From the NCBI RefSeq assembly GCF_000577275.2, contig NZ_HG916852.1, positions 2,359,001 through 2,423,000 on the forward strand: 64,000 nt of DNA. The letters run 5' to 3'. This DNA comes from Rhizobium favelukesii. GTDB lineage: Bacteria; Pseudomonadota; Alphaproteobacteria; Rhizobiales; Rhizobiaceae. Shown one piece after another: positions 1-9,243 of the stretch. Under the pieces are notes generated by a model. The model saw nothing but the letters and a program-made list of their open reading frames with translations. It ran no database searches and had not been told where the DNA came from. The stretch's first letter is position 1; each line of letters starts with the position of its first letter. A program made the position numbers and the translations under genes.

Positions 1-360
1 GACTTATGTCTGGTCCTCGGTGGTCGCTTACAATCTCGCCCTCTTCGCCCGCCTCAGATCGAACTGACATCCCATGTCGCCAGCCAAAACCGGACCGGCG
101 GAACGCCGGCAGTTCCCAATGCGCGCATTTCCACCAGAAATCCTGGCCGCCGCAATTAGCACCCATGAGCCACACCGCATGGCTTCAAAGCGGCCACCAA
201 GCGGAACCCAAACGCGCTGCAAGCACAAGAAAACCAGCCGTTTATGGACGGAAACTAGACTACGTCGGATAGCCGTTGACGTTTCGGCATGCGTGCTGCA
301 GCAATCAGCGTATGATGGCCGCCGCACACCGGGGTCGTCCGATCGTCAGAGGGGACGGAT
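1..360. other. Non-coding or unrecognised left edge
   Basis: No convincing gene was found here. The short open frames on both strands show no recognisable domain and no good ribosome binding site. The last part (about 250-360) must hold the promoter of the FecR-domain gene, and a GAGGGG-like ribosome binding site sits just before its ATG. The window may begin just after a neighbouring gene. Confidence 0.5.
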
Positions 361-894
361 ATGTTTGTAAACTCCAGAATGCTTTTGGCGCTGTTCGTGT
401 CTGTTGGCGCTGCCTGTCTGTTCGCCTCGGATGCAGCGTTTGCACAAGCCAGCGGATGCACCATGGAGCGCGTGGCGGGGACCTCGCGGCAAGTCATGCG
501 ATGCGCGGAGGGTGTGACGATCATTGCCGAGGGTGGGGCCCGCTTCAATGTCATCGACCGTAACCGCGACGGGCGACTGGACGCGGTGTCATTGCGCAAC
601 AAGGCCGTGCTCGTGGATGTCGACCGCGCCCAGCGACCAGACGGGTTCGAAGTGGTCACGCCACAGGCGATCGCGGCCGTGCGCGGCACGCGCTGGGCTG
701 TCGATGTCAAGAGCGGCACGACGTCCGTCTTTGTCGTACGCGGCCGCGTCGCGGTCGGTCGTCCCTCGGCGGGACGGCGGGTCACGTTGAATGTAGGCGA
801 GGGTGTTGACGTCACGCGAGGCAGCGGCCCGCTGACCGTGCGCCGCTGGCCAGCGGCCCGCGCCGCGGCCCTGCTTGCCCGCCTTGGCCAATAG
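361..894 (+). CDS. FecR-domain periplasmic protein
   Basis: A 177-residue protein with a signal peptide (hydrophobic residues about 8-30, ending in a plausible AFA-Q cleavage site). A FecR-type domain follows at about residues 35-150; the stretch around residues 98-135 (VTPQAIAAVRGTRWAVDV, then a VFVVRGRVAV strand) is typical of the family. FecR domains are beta-rich and in many systems transmit extracytoplasmic signals; here there is no sigma factor or anti-sigma N-terminus. The gene ends 5 bp before a CHASE2 cyclase gene and is probably co-transcribed with it, so it is inferred to be a periplasmic partner of that sensor. Preceded by a GAGGGG ribosome binding site. Confidence 0.8.
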   Translation: MFVNSRMLLALFVSVGAACLFASDAAFAQASGCTMERVAGTSRQVMRCAEGVTIIAEGGARFNVIDRNRDGRLDAVSLRNKAVLVDVDRAQRPDGFEVVTPQAIAAVRGTRWAVDVKSGTTSVFVVRGRVAVGRPSAGRRVTLNVGEGVDVTRGSGPLTVRRWPAARAAALLARLGQ

Positions 895-899
895 CGCCG

Positions 900-2759
900 A
901 TGCAGGGCAGACGGCTCCTGATCACGATCGCGCTGCTGCTCTCCGCACTCTGGGGCGGGCTTCTCGGCTATATGCATCTTTCGGGCAGTATGAGTTTCCT
1001 CGACCGCCTCGAGGCTTCGCTCACCGATCTGCGAAGCACTGTGATCGGCGCGCGAGTGCCTCCGCCAGTCACCAGCATCGTCGCAATCGACGATCAGACC
1101 GCCGCCGACAACGGCTATCCGCTCAATCGGGCGACGCTCGCCCGCGTAGTGGCCGCCGTCAGCGCCTTGAAGCCGAAAGTCATAGCACTCGATCTCTTGC
1201 TGGTTGATCCCGGATCGGACGAGGGCGATGCTGCGCTGGCTTTGGCCCTGCAGCAGACGCCCAGTGTCATCGCCGCCGCCGGCGTTTTCCCAAAAGACGT
1301 ACAAGTGGTCGGTCACGACGCCAACGATCCGCTGGCGGCGATACCGACGGCCAGCCAGATGCTGTTGCCACTTAGCCGTTTTTCCGACATTGCGGCCGTT
1401 GGCGTCGTCAACGTCGCCACCGATGAGTCCGGCACGCCGCGCTTCATTCCGCTGATCTCTCGCTGGATCGAGCGTGTCGATGCGTCGTTTCCGCTGCGGG
1501 TCGCGTCGCTGGCACTCGGTATCAATCCTGCGTTCTCGCCGGGCGGGCTTGCACTCGGTGATCGGCATTTGCCGACCGATAACGGGCAGAGACTGCCCAT
1601 TACCTTCTACGGCCCGCGCGGCACCATTCCGACCTTCAGCGCTGTGGATGCACTGGCCGGCAGGCTTCCCGCCAAAGCGATTGAGGACAGGATCGTCGTG
1701 ATCGGCTCCACGGTGACCGCCGGCGGCGACGTCTTCCCGACGCCATTCGATCCGGTATTGCCGGGCGTAGAAGTGATGGCGACTGCAGCGACACATCTGA
1801 TTGCCGGCGACAGCATCATCAGAGACCGCAATGTGCGTTTGCTCGATTCGCTCATAGCCGTGGTTCTGCCACTGCTTCTGATCAGCCTGCTTGCGTGGCG
1901 GCGCAGTGCCATTGGCTATGCCATCATTGCCTCCGCGGCGGTCGCATGGGCCGCCTTGAACATTGCCGCCTTCGCGCATGGCTACTGGTTTAGCGCAGCA
2001 CTGCCCATCGCAGCAGCTCTGCCGCCGGTGCTGCTCTTCGGCGCCGCGGAGATCTGGATGGATCGTCGTCAGGCTGCACACTTCGCGGCGCAAAGCCATC
2101 TCCTGCAGCGCATCGAGGCACCGGGCCTGGGCGAGTGGCTCGCGCGCGATCCGAACTTTCTCGCAAAACCGATCCGACAGGACGCTGCGGTCATCTTCAT
2201 CGACCTCTCCGGCTTCACGGGCTTGAGCGAGGCAATCGGCGCGACGAATGTCCGCGAAGTTCTCAGCGATTTCTTCGAGCTGGTCGACGAGGAGGCGCGC
2301 TCGCATGGCGGGGCGGTCACCAGCTTCATGGGCGATGGCGCGATGATTCTCTTCGGTTTGCCGCAACCGGCCGACGACGACGCTACGCGGGCCGCCGCCT
2401 GCGCAGTCAGCCTGTGTGAGCGGATGCGGCCCTGGCTCGTCGCCAATCCGGCCCTTCGCGGCCGAAAGACCGGTTTCAAGGTCGGGGCTCATTGCGGTCC
2501 GGTCGTCGCCTCGCGGCTCGGGAGCGGCAATCGCCAGCAAATTACCGCGACCGGTGACACCGTGAACGTCGCGAGCCGCCTGATGGAGGTGGCAGCAGCA
2601 CGGGGCGTTGAACTGGCCTTGAGCGCGGCATTGATCAAAGCGGCTGGGGCGGATAGCGTGCCGCTTCGCTCTGGCCGGCTCGAAGGCCCCGCACAAGCGC
2701 GCATTCGAGGCCGAAGTGAAGGCATCGATGTATGGCTCTGGCAAGGACATCTGCTTTGA
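900..2759 (+). CDS. CHASE2-domain adenylate/guanylate cyclase
   Basis: A 619-residue membrane sensor cyclase. An N-terminal membrane segment (about 5-25) is followed by a periplasmic CHASE2 domain (about 28-300), further membrane segments (about 313-385) and a cytoplasmic class III cyclase domain (about 425-560). The two metal-binding aspartates are present: D435 in FIDLSGF and D479 in FMGDG. GDTVNVASRL (about 552-561) is the conserved catalytic helix. The usual purine-selecting lysine before FMGD is Ser475, so ATP versus GTP preference cannot be read from sequence. It should make cAMP or cGMP in response to a periplasmic signal. It lies directly behind the FecR-domain gene. Confidence 0.88.
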   Translation: MQGRRLLITIALLLSALWGGLLGYMHLSGSMSFLDRLEASLTDLRSTVIGARVPPPVTSIVAIDDQTAADNGYPLNRATLARVVAAVSALKPKVIALDLLLVDPGSDEGDAALALALQQTPSVIAAAGVFPKDVQVVGHDANDPLAAIPTASQMLLPLSRFSDIAAVGVVNVATDESGTPRFIPLISRWIERVDASFPLRVASLALGINPAFSPGGLALGDRHLPTDNGQRLPITFYGPRGTIPTFSAVDALAGRLPAKAIEDRIVVIGSTVTAGGDVFPTPFDPVLPGVEVMATAATHLIAGDSIIRDRNVRLLDSLIAVVLPLLLISLLAWRRSAIGYAIIASAAVAWAALNIAAFAHGYWFSAALPIAAALPPVLLFGAAEIWMDRRQAAHFAAQSHLLQRIEAPGLGEWLARDPNFLAKPIRQDAAVIFIDLSGFTGLSEAIGATNVREVLSDFFELVDEEARSHGGAVTSFMGDGAMILFGLPQPADDDATRAAACAVSLCERMRPWLVANPALRGRKTGFKVGAHCGPVVASRLGSGNRQQITATGDTVNVASRLMEVAAARGVELALSAALIKAAGADSVPLRSGRLEGPAQARIRGRSEGIDVWLWQGHLL

Positions 2760-2857
2760 CATTTGCCGTCTGACGAAGTAGGAACGGCCCAACTTCTCTG
2801 CTGGCAACTGCCGGCCAGAGCGCAACATGCGCGTGAGACTTCCGAAAGATAGACAAC

Positions 2858-4732
2858 ATGACAAATTTTAACGGCGTCGTTCCGGCGATCGCCAAGGCGT
2901 TGGTGAAGCGCGGCTATACCGAGCTGACGCCAGTCCAAAAGGCCATGCTCGACCCGGCGCTTGCCGCGTCGGACGCCCTCGTTTCGGCCCAGACGGGCTC
3001 CGGCAAGACCGTCGCCTTCGGTCTCGCGCTGGCGCCCACGTTGCTTGAAAACGAGGACCGTTTTGGGCCTGCAGCCGAACCGCTCGCCCTCGTGATCGCG
3101 CCGACGCGAGAGCTCGCACTTCAGGTCAAGCGCGAACTTGAATGGCTTTACGAAGCAACAGGCGCGCTGATTGTCAGTTGCGTCGGCGGCATGGACATCC
3201 GCAGCGAGCGCCGTGCGCTGGAGCGTGGCTCCCATATCGTTGTCGGCACACCGGGTCGCCTCTGTGACCATATCCGCCGCCGCGCGCTCGATATTTCGGC
3301 GCTTAAGGCTGTCGTGCTTGATGAAGCCGATGAAATGCTCGATCTCGGATTCCGCGAAGATCTCGAGTTCATTTTGGATTCCTCGCCCGATGGTCGTCGG
3401 ACGCTGATGTTCTCAGCGACGGTTCCGGCGGCGATCGCGAAACTTGCGAAGAGCTATCAGAAGAACGCGGTCCGAATTGCGACGGCAGCCGAAGAAAAGC
3501 AGCACGGGGACATCGAGTATCGGGCTCTTGTCGTGTCACCAAGCGATCGCGAAAACGCGATCATCAATGTCCTGCGCTACTATGAAGCGACCAACGCCAT
3601 CGTGTTCTGTTCAACGCGCGCCGCGGTTAATCATCTGACTGCTCGCTTTCACAACCGCAACTTCAACGTCGTCGCGCTGTCTGGCGAGCTAACGCAGAAC
3701 GAACGCAGCCATGCGCTGCAGGCGATGCGTGATGGACGCGCCCGCGTTTGCATCGCCACGGACGTTGCAGCCCGCGGGATCGACCTGCCGGGCCTCGACC
3801 TCGTCATCCACGCCGACCTGCCGACCAATCCGGAGACCCTGCTTCATCGCAGCGGCCGAACGGGCCGGGCCGGCCGCAAGGGTGTCAGCGCACTGATCGT
3901 ACCAGTGAACGTTCGCCGCAAGGCCGAACGCCTTCTGGACAATGCCGGCATCTCCGCCGCCTGGGCACGTCCGCCGTCGGCGGAAGAGGTCACAGCACGC
4001 GACGAAGCGCGTCTGCTTGCAGACCCCATCTTCGAGGAAGCACCGAGCGAGGAAGCTCAGGACCTGGTCAAGCGGCTTCTCGATGCACACGGGGCGGAAA
4101 AGCTCGCCGCCGCCTTCGTCAACCTTTACCGTTCCAACCAATCTGCACCGGAGGATCTAATCGAGGTCTCCGTCCAGGACAGCCGCGGCGGCAAGCGCCG
4201 CGAACACGCCGACGGGCCACGCGAACCGTATCAGAAAGGGCCGCGCGATGATTTCGGGCCTAGCGTCTGGTTTTCGATTTCCGTCGGCCGGAAACAGAAC
4301 GCAGAGCCACGGTGGTTGATCCCGATGCTTTGCCGAAACGGCAATCTGACGAAGCGGGAGATCGGCGCAATCAAGATGCAGACCGACGAAACCTACGTCG
4401 AGATTTCCGCGGAGAGCGCCGACACCTTCCTGCACGCGATCGGTCAGAACAAGACGATGGAGCGCGGCATCCGCGTCACCGCTTTGAACGGCACGCCAGA
4501 TTTCAACAAGCCCGCCGCCTCGAAGCCCTATGCCGGCAAGAAAGCCTTTGGCGAGCGCCGTGAATTCAGCGACGATCGCCAGAAGGATAAGTTCCGTAAG
4601 GAAGCCCGCAGCGAGGGCGAACGGGACGAGCGGCGCGATGCAACACCCTGGGGCAAGAAGCCCGGAAAGCCGAAGTTCGAGGGCAAGGGCAGCGGTGACC
4701 CGAAGCCCAAGTTCTCGAAGAAGAAGGGATGA
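2858..4732 (+). CDS. DEAD-box ATP-dependent RNA helicase
   Basis: A 624-residue RNA helicase. The Q motif is near 21-27, Walker A AQTGSGKT at 44-51, PTREL at 82-86, DEAD at 155-158, SAT at 186-188 and HRSGRTGRAG at 330-339. A DbpA-type RNA-binding domain occupies about 468-545, and a basic, lysine- and arginine-rich tail ends the protein. This layout matches the CsdA/DeaD group, which remodels structured RNA in ribosome assembly and cold adaptation. The DbpA-like domain suggests rRNA targeting. Monocistronic by position; the specific family member is not assigned. Confidence 0.93.
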   Translation: MTNFNGVVPAIAKALVKRGYTELTPVQKAMLDPALAASDALVSAQTGSGKTVAFGLALAPTLLENEDRFGPAAEPLALVIAPTRELALQVKRELEWLYEATGALIVSCVGGMDIRSERRALERGSHIVVGTPGRLCDHIRRRALDISALKAVVLDEADEMLDLGFREDLEFILDSSPDGRRTLMFSATVPAAIAKLAKSYQKNAVRIATAAEEKQHGDIEYRALVVSPSDRENAIINVLRYYEATNAIVFCSTRAAVNHLTARFHNRNFNVVALSGELTQNERSHALQAMRDGRARVCIATDVAARGIDLPGLDLVIHADLPTNPETLLHRSGRTGRAGRKGVSALIVPVNVRRKAERLLDNAGISAAWARPPSAEEVTARDEARLLADPIFEEAPSEEAQDLVKRLLDAHGAEKLAAAFVNLYRSNQSAPEDLIEVSVQDSRGGKRREHADGPREPYQKGPRDDFGPSVWFSISVGRKQNAEPRWLIPMLCRNGNLTKREIGAIKMQTDETYVEISAESADTFLHAIGQNKTMERGIRVTALNGTPDFNKPAASKPYAGKKAFGERREFSDDRQKDKFRKEARSEGERDERRDATPWGKKPGKPKFEGKGSGDPKPKFSKKKG

Positions 4733-4786
4733 CATCTCGCCGGTGCTACAGCTTTTGTATCGCCGGCAGAGATCGCGGAGAGGACA

Positions 4787-5401
4787 ATGGCAGATACGGT
4801 CGTATTGACGGTTCCCGTTTTCAGCACTCTTTGCAACGAAGCGTTCAAGCTGCGGCGCGCGGTCTTCATTCTGGAGCATCCAGATATCGTTCTCGATCGC
4901 CGCGTCCTCGATAATGTGTCTGGCAATCAGGGTTCCGCCGGCCCAGCCATAGGCCCAGTACGGCGGTGGATCCTCCGCGTCGTTGGTCTCGGCGCAGGTT
5001 CCGGCGTCGTCGGGATCGTGGCTCGAAAATGCGGAGCATCCCGGGTGATCGCAGCGGAGATCGACAGGAACGCTACCTCGGCAATCGGTCTCAACGCGGA
5101 AGCGAACGGTGTGACAGTCGAAGTAACAAGCACCGATGTTCTCTCCCGCGCTCCACCCGACGTGGATGTCATTCTTGCGGGGGACGTCTTCTATAGTGCA
5201 CCGCTTGCAGCGAGAGTTTTGCCGTTCCTTACTGCCTGTCGCAAAGCAGGCATCGAGGTCCTCATAGGGGATCCACGTAGACGGTCGCTGCCGCTCGCGG
5301 CTCTAAGGCTTATCGCTGAATATGCTGTCCCCGATTTCGGCGATGGTTCGACCGGCCAGGCGGCGATTGGCGGCGTCTTCACCCTGGGGGCGGACGGGTG
5401 A
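4787..5401 (+). pseudogene. SAM-dependent methyltransferase, internally rearranged
   Basis: The open frame is 204 codons. From residue about 69 (LGAGSGVVGIVARK) it is a normal class I methyltransferase of the ETFB-lysine/nicotinamide methyltransferase type: SAM motif I, AAEID, then LAGDVFY and LIGDP motifs. The family's N-terminal PPPYWAYGWAGG motif is missing from the plus strand but is encoded on the minus strand at 4913-4990, inside this frame, followed there by TLIARHI. The block that should follow it (LEHPDIVLDRRVLD, 4871-4912) now precedes it. The N-terminal module has thus been inverted and displaced, so a folded enzyme is unlikely. A GGAGAGG ribosome binding site still precedes the ATG. 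Confidence 0.65.
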
Positions 5402-5414
5402 TCAAGGAAGACGC

Positions 5415-5597
5415 TCAGTTGGACGACGCTTCCTGAGAGATTCCTTCGCGCTCGCGAAACCAAGGCAGCGTATCGGGAACCGCAAGCCGAGCTACATCCT
5501 CGTCGGGCATCACGCAGAATACGAACTCGCCATTCATGAGGGTCGGCGTCATGCCGGACAGCCTGGCATGCATGTCCCAGACGGTCTCCTTCGTCAT
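5415..5597 (-). pseudogene. Truncated ACT-domain-like protein
   Basis: A 60-residue frame starting at an ATG preceded by AGGA. It contains SGMTPTLMNGEFVFCVMP and LPWFREREGIS, which resemble the N-terminal half of small ACT-domain proteins (usually about 130 residues). The similarity stops about where the frame ends, so the C-terminal half seems lost. It lies between the rearranged methyltransferase gene and moeA, in the same decayed patch. The family assignment rests on motif memory only; it could instead be a short unrelated protein. Confidence 0.45.
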
Positions 5598-5665
5598 CTC
5601 AATCCTGCTTTCGGTTGGTTGAGCAAATACCCAGAACCACAAATGAAACGGCAGACTAGACGGTT

Positions 5666-6889
5666 TCAGCCAAGAAGGTCGGGTCTTAGCATCATCACAG
5701 GGCAGGGACTTCCTGCGGGCAGTTCGGGCGCATGGGGTGGCCGAATGATCAAGCAGTCGGCCCGAGCGAATATCTTCATCATCGACGAGTCCTGCTTGCC
5801 GAACGGCTCTGCGCACAGGGCACCTGACGGCAGTCGCGACAGCGTGGCGCGCACATAGTCCTGTCGCTGGTCATTGGCACGCAGCGTTACCGCCGTCTCC
5901 ACCTCTGCGTCGCGTCTGACCGGCGCAAGTGAGGCAAGCTTGCGAATCAACGGCTCCAGGAACAGCAGCCCGCAGACCAGACTCGATACCGGGTTGCCGG
6001 GCAAACCAATAACATGCGTGTCCCCGAGGCTGCCCACCATCAACGGTTTGCCCGGGCGCATGGCAATCCGCCAGAAATCAAGATTCATGCCCGCGGCGAG
6101 CAGCGTAGCCTGCACCAGATCGTGGTCGCCCACTGACGCCCCGCCGAGCGTCACGATGACATCGACCTCGGCCTGCCGGGCGCGCTCGACCGCCGCCGAA
6201 ATCGCGGCGATGTCGTCGGGCACGATCCCGAGATCGAGAACCTCGGCTCCAGCCTTGCGGGCCAGCGCGGCAATACCGAAGGTGCTCGACGCAATGATCT
6301 GCGCGGGCGCAGGCGAGCTTCCGGGCGGCAGCAATTCGTCACCGGTGGCGAGCAACGCGACGACTGGCTTGCGCCAGACCTCGAGCGCTGCATGGTTCAT
6401 GCCGGCGGCCACGGTCAGGCGGGAAAAGTCAAGCGCAGTGCCCGCCTTGAGCACGGCTTCGCCTTCAACAAAATCCTGGCCGCGGGGCCGAATGTGCTGG
6501 CCAAGCCGAACGGCAAATGTCGCGCGGATGCCGCCTTCGATTTTCTCAGCATCCTCTTGGAGCAGCACGCTGTCTGCGCCTGATGGAACCGGGGCGCCCG
6601 TAAAGATGCGGACCGTCTCTCCCGTGCCGACGACACCGTCGAACCCGCGACCGGCTGACGATGTGCCGATGAGCTTCAGTTCGGCGCCGGGCTCTGGAAC
6701 ATCCTCGCGGCGCAGTGCATATCCATCCATCGCGGACGTGTCGAAAGGCGGCTGGGTCAGCTTGGCCTCAACGTCAGCTGCTAGCACACGGCCCTCGGCC
6801 TCCGGCAGAGAAACGGTTTCTCTCGTCTGAACCGGCTTTGCGCGCGACAGCAGACGATCTTGCGCCTCGGCAACGGGGAGCATGCTCAT
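5666..6889 (-). CDS. moeA: Molybdopterin molybdenumtransferase MoeA
   Basis: A 407-residue enzyme that inserts molybdate into adenylylated molybdopterin to finish molybdenum cofactor synthesis. Visible family features are [13 protein letters not shown] (about 47-59), [12 protein letters not shown], the central MoCF-binding domain with [12 protein letters not shown], and [10 protein letters not shown] followed by [11 protein letters not shown]. Length is normal for MoeA. The start overlaps the moaC stop by 4 bp, so the two are translationally coupled. It is the last gene of the ppiD-trpD-trpC-moaC-moeA run. Confidence 0.96.
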   Translation of the reverse strand: MSMLPVAEAQDRLLSRAKPVQTRETVSLPEAEGRVLAADVEAKLTQPPFDTSAMDGYALRREDVPEPGAELKLIGTSSAGRGFDGVVGTGETVRIFTGAPVPSGADSVLLQEDAEKIEGGIRATFAVRLGQHIRPRGQDFVEGEAVLKAGTALDFSRLTVAAGMNHAALEVWRKPVVALLATGDELLPPGSSPAPAQIIASSTFGIAALARKAGAEVLDLGIVPDDIAAISAAVERARQAEVDVIVTLGGASVGDHDLVQATLLAAGMNLDFWRIAMRPGKPLMVGSLGDTHVIGLPGNPVSSLVCGLLFLEPLIRKLASLAPVRRDAEVETAVTLRANDQRQDYVRATLSRLPSGALCAEPFGKQDSSMMKIFARADCLIIRPPHAPELPAGSPCPVMMLRPDLLG

Positions 6890-7386
6890 TTGCCGTACTC
6901 CGGATGACGAAAGTCTCCAGACTTGCCGCCAAATTTTTCGAGCAGCCTAATTCCCCCGATTTCCATGGCCTTATCGGCAGCCTTGGCCATGTCGTATATC
7001 GTCAGGCAGGCAACGGAAACGGCGGTCAACGCTTCCATTTCGACCCCGGTTTTGCCCGTCAGCTTCGCGGTCGCACTGACGCGCAGGCCGGGTAGATCGG
7101 CATCCGCCGTGATGTCGACAGAAACCTTCGTAAGCATTAGGGGATGGCAGAGCGGGATCAGATTGCTCGTCTGCTTGGCCGCCATGATGCCGGCAAGGCG
7201 GGCTGTGCCGATAACATCGCCCTTCTTCGCATTGCCTGCGCGAATAAGATCGAGTGTCGCCGCTGCCATGCGCACGTAACCTTCGGCTGTAGCAGCCCTT
7301 GTGGTCTCGACCTTGTCGCCGACATCGACCATGTGCGCCTCGCCGGAGGCATCAATGTGGGTCAATCCGGGTTGGGGCCCGCTCAT
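6886..7386 (-). CDS. moaC: Cyclic pyranopterin monophosphate synthase MoaC
   Basis: A 166-residue enzyme of the first stage of molybdenum cofactor synthesis, acting with MoaA to make cyclic pyranopterin monophosphate. It shows [15 protein letters not shown] at the N-terminus, [29 protein letters not shown] and [21 protein letters not shown], all characteristic. The start is placed 1 bp after the trpC stop. The frame is open further upstream, but that extension would lie inside trpC and has no family similarity. It overlaps moeA by 4 bp. Confidence 0.96.
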   Translation of the reverse strand: MSGPQPGLTHIDASGEAHMVDVGDKVETTRAATAEGYVRMAAATLDLIRAGNAKKGDVIGTARLAGIMAAKQTSNLIPLCHPLMLTKVSVDITADADLPGLRVSATAKLTGKTGVEMEALTAVSVACLTIYDMAKAADKAMEIGGIRLLEKFGGKSGDFRHPEYGK

Positions 7387-7387
7387 G

Positions 7388-8200
7388 TCACTCAGCCGCC
7401 AGCACGGCTTCGCCGAAGAGCAGCGCACGCGTGGCGGCCGCAACGTCTTCCTGGCGCATGAGGCTCTCACCAACCAGAAACGTGTCGATGCCAACCGCTT
7501 GGAGACGCTTGCAATCAGCATTCGTGAAGATGCCGCTTTCGCCTACCAACAGGCGATCCTCGGGAACCATTGGCGCGAGTTTCTCGCTGACCGCAAGGCT
7601 GACTTCGAATGTCCGGAGGTTGCGATTGTTGATGCCAACGAGCGGGGACGTGAGTTTCAGCGCGCGCTCCATCTCCTCGGCATCGTGGACTTCCACCAGC
7701 ACATCTATGCCAAGCCCGAAGGCCTCATCTTCAAGGCGCTTTGCATCGTCATCCGAAAGTGAGGCCATGATCAGCAGGATGCAATCTGCACCCCAGGCAC
7801 GCGCTTCCTGCACCTGGTAGGTCTCGAACATGAAATCCTTGCGCAGTGCCGGCAGCGAACACGCCGCACGTGCCGTCATCAAAAATTCTGGCGCGCCCTG
7901 AAAGCTTGGCGTGTCGGTCAACACCGAAAGGCAGGCCGCACCTCCGAGTTCATAGGCCTTGGCCAGAGATGGCGGATCGAAATCGGGCCTGATCAGACCC
8001 TTTGACGGACTGGCCTTCTTGATCTCAGCGATCAGGCCGTACTGGCCAGCCTCCGACTTCGCAACCAACGAACGGTGAAAGCCGCGCGGTGCCGATTGAT
8101 CCGCTTGCATCGCCTTCAGATCGGCCAACGACACTTTCGCCTTTGCGGCGGCGATTTCTTCCCGCTTGTAGCGTTCGATCTTCTTCAGGATGTCGGTCAT
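7388..8200 (-). CDS. trpC: Indole-3-glycerol phosphate synthase
   Basis: A 270-residue TIM-barrel enzyme of tryptophan synthesis that converts carboxyphenylamino-deoxyribulose phosphate to indole-3-glycerol phosphate. Family motifs include [33 protein letters not shown] and LLVGESGI. It is monofunctional, with no fused TrpF domain, as is usual in alphaproteobacteria. It starts 9 bp after trpD and ends next to moaC. Confidence 0.97.
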   Translation of the reverse strand: MTDILKKIERYKREEIAAAKAKVSLADLKAMQADQSAPRGFHRSLVAKSEAGQYGLIAEIKKASPSKGLIRPDFDPPSLAKAYELGGAACLSVLTDTPSFQGAPEFLMTARAACSLPALRKDFMFETYQVQEARAWGADCILLIMASLSDDDAKRLEDEAFGLGIDVLVEVHDAEEMERALKLTSPLVGINNRNLRTFEVSLAVSEKLAPMVPEDRLLVGESGIFTNADCKRLQAVGIDTFLVGESLMRQEDVAAATRALLFGEAVLAAE

Positions 8201-8209
8201 GGCTCTATC

Positions 8210-9226
8210 CTAGTCGATGTCGTTCGACACGGCGATGAGTTTATCAAGGGCCGCGGCCGTCGCACCGCTGTCCAGGGACTGCGCAGCAAGCCGCATGCCG
8301 TCCTGAAGCATCTCAGTCTTGCCTGATATCACCAACGACGCAGCTGCGTTGGCAAGCGCGATATCGCGATACGCGTTCTTTGCGCCGCTCAAAACGTCGC
8401 GCAGGGCGGCGGCGTTCACCACACCGTCTCCGCCTTTGATGGCCTCCAGCCGGCAAGGCTCGACGCCGAAATCCGTGGGAGACAGTTCGAATGTGCGGAT
8501 CTTGCCATCCTCGAGTGCTGCAACACTCGTCTTTCCGGTGGTCGTGATCTCGTCGAGGCCGTTGCCGTGGACGACCCATACGCTTTCGGAACCGAGATCG
8601 CGCATGACCTCCGCAATCGGCACGACCCACTGCGGCGCATACACGCCAAGCAACTGGCGCCGCACACCGGCCGGATTGGACAGCGGGCCAAGCAGATTGA
8701 AGATGGTCCGCGTGCCGAGTTCGACGCGCGTCGGACCCACATGACGCATCGCCGAGTGATGCTGCTGGGCGAACATGAAGCCCACACCAGCCTCGCGAAT
8801 GCACCGGGAGATCACCTCGGGGCTTACATCCAGCCTGACGCCAAGAGCGGCGAGGCTATCTGCTGCACCCGATTTCGAGCTCAGGGCCCGGTTGCCATGC
8901 TTGGCCACAGGTACACCGGCACCGGCGACGATGAGGGCGGCCAGCGTTGAGATATTGTAGGTCCCGCTCGCGTCGCCACCGGTTCCGACGATGTCGATTG
9001 CGTCGGCAGGCGCATCAACCGTCAGCATCTTGGAGCGCATCGTCGTCACGGCGCCGACAATCTCGTCGACCGTTTCGCCACGGACGCGCAACGCCATCAG
9101 GAAGCCGCCGATCTGCGAAGGAGTCGCCTGACCGGACATCAGAATGTCGAAGGCCTCGCGGGCCTCCTCACGTGTCAGCGGCTCGCGGCTCGCAGCCTTC
9201 GCCAAAAGCGGCTTCAGATCTGTCAT
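8210..9226 (-). CDS. trpD: Anthranilate phosphoribosyltransferase
   Basis: A 338-residue enzyme joining anthranilate to PRPP, the step before TrpF and TrpC. The glycine-rich substrate loop [15 protein letters not shown], the [12 protein letters not shown] segment and [14 protein letters not shown] are diagnostic. Length is typical. It lies 17 bp downstream of the ppiD-like gene and 9 bp before trpC. No attenuator-like leader was seen in that short gap. Confidence 0.97.
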   Translation of the reverse strand: MTDLKPLLAKAASREPLTREEAREAFDILMSGQATPSQIGGFLMALRVRGETVDEIVGAVTTMRSKMLTVDAPADAIDIVGTGGDASGTYNISTLAALIVAGAGVPVAKHGNRALSSKSGAADSLAALGVRLDVSPEVISRCIREAGVGFMFAQQHHSAMRHVGPTRVELGTRTIFNLLGPLSNPAGVRRQLLGVYAPQWVVPIAEVMRDLGSESVWVVHGNGLDEITTTGKTSVAALEDGKIRTFELSPTDFGVEPCRLEAIKGGDGVVNAAALRDVLSGAKNAYRDIALANAAASLVISGKTEMLQDGMRLAAQSLDSGATAAALDKLIAVSNDID

Positions 9227-9243
9227 GCGCTTATGTTCCCCCC

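Noticed and set aside
255..2864. Minus-strand open frame of 869 codons
   Set aside because: Lies opposite the FecR and cyclase genes, has low-complexity arginine-rich translation and no domain; a shadow of high-GC coding DNA.
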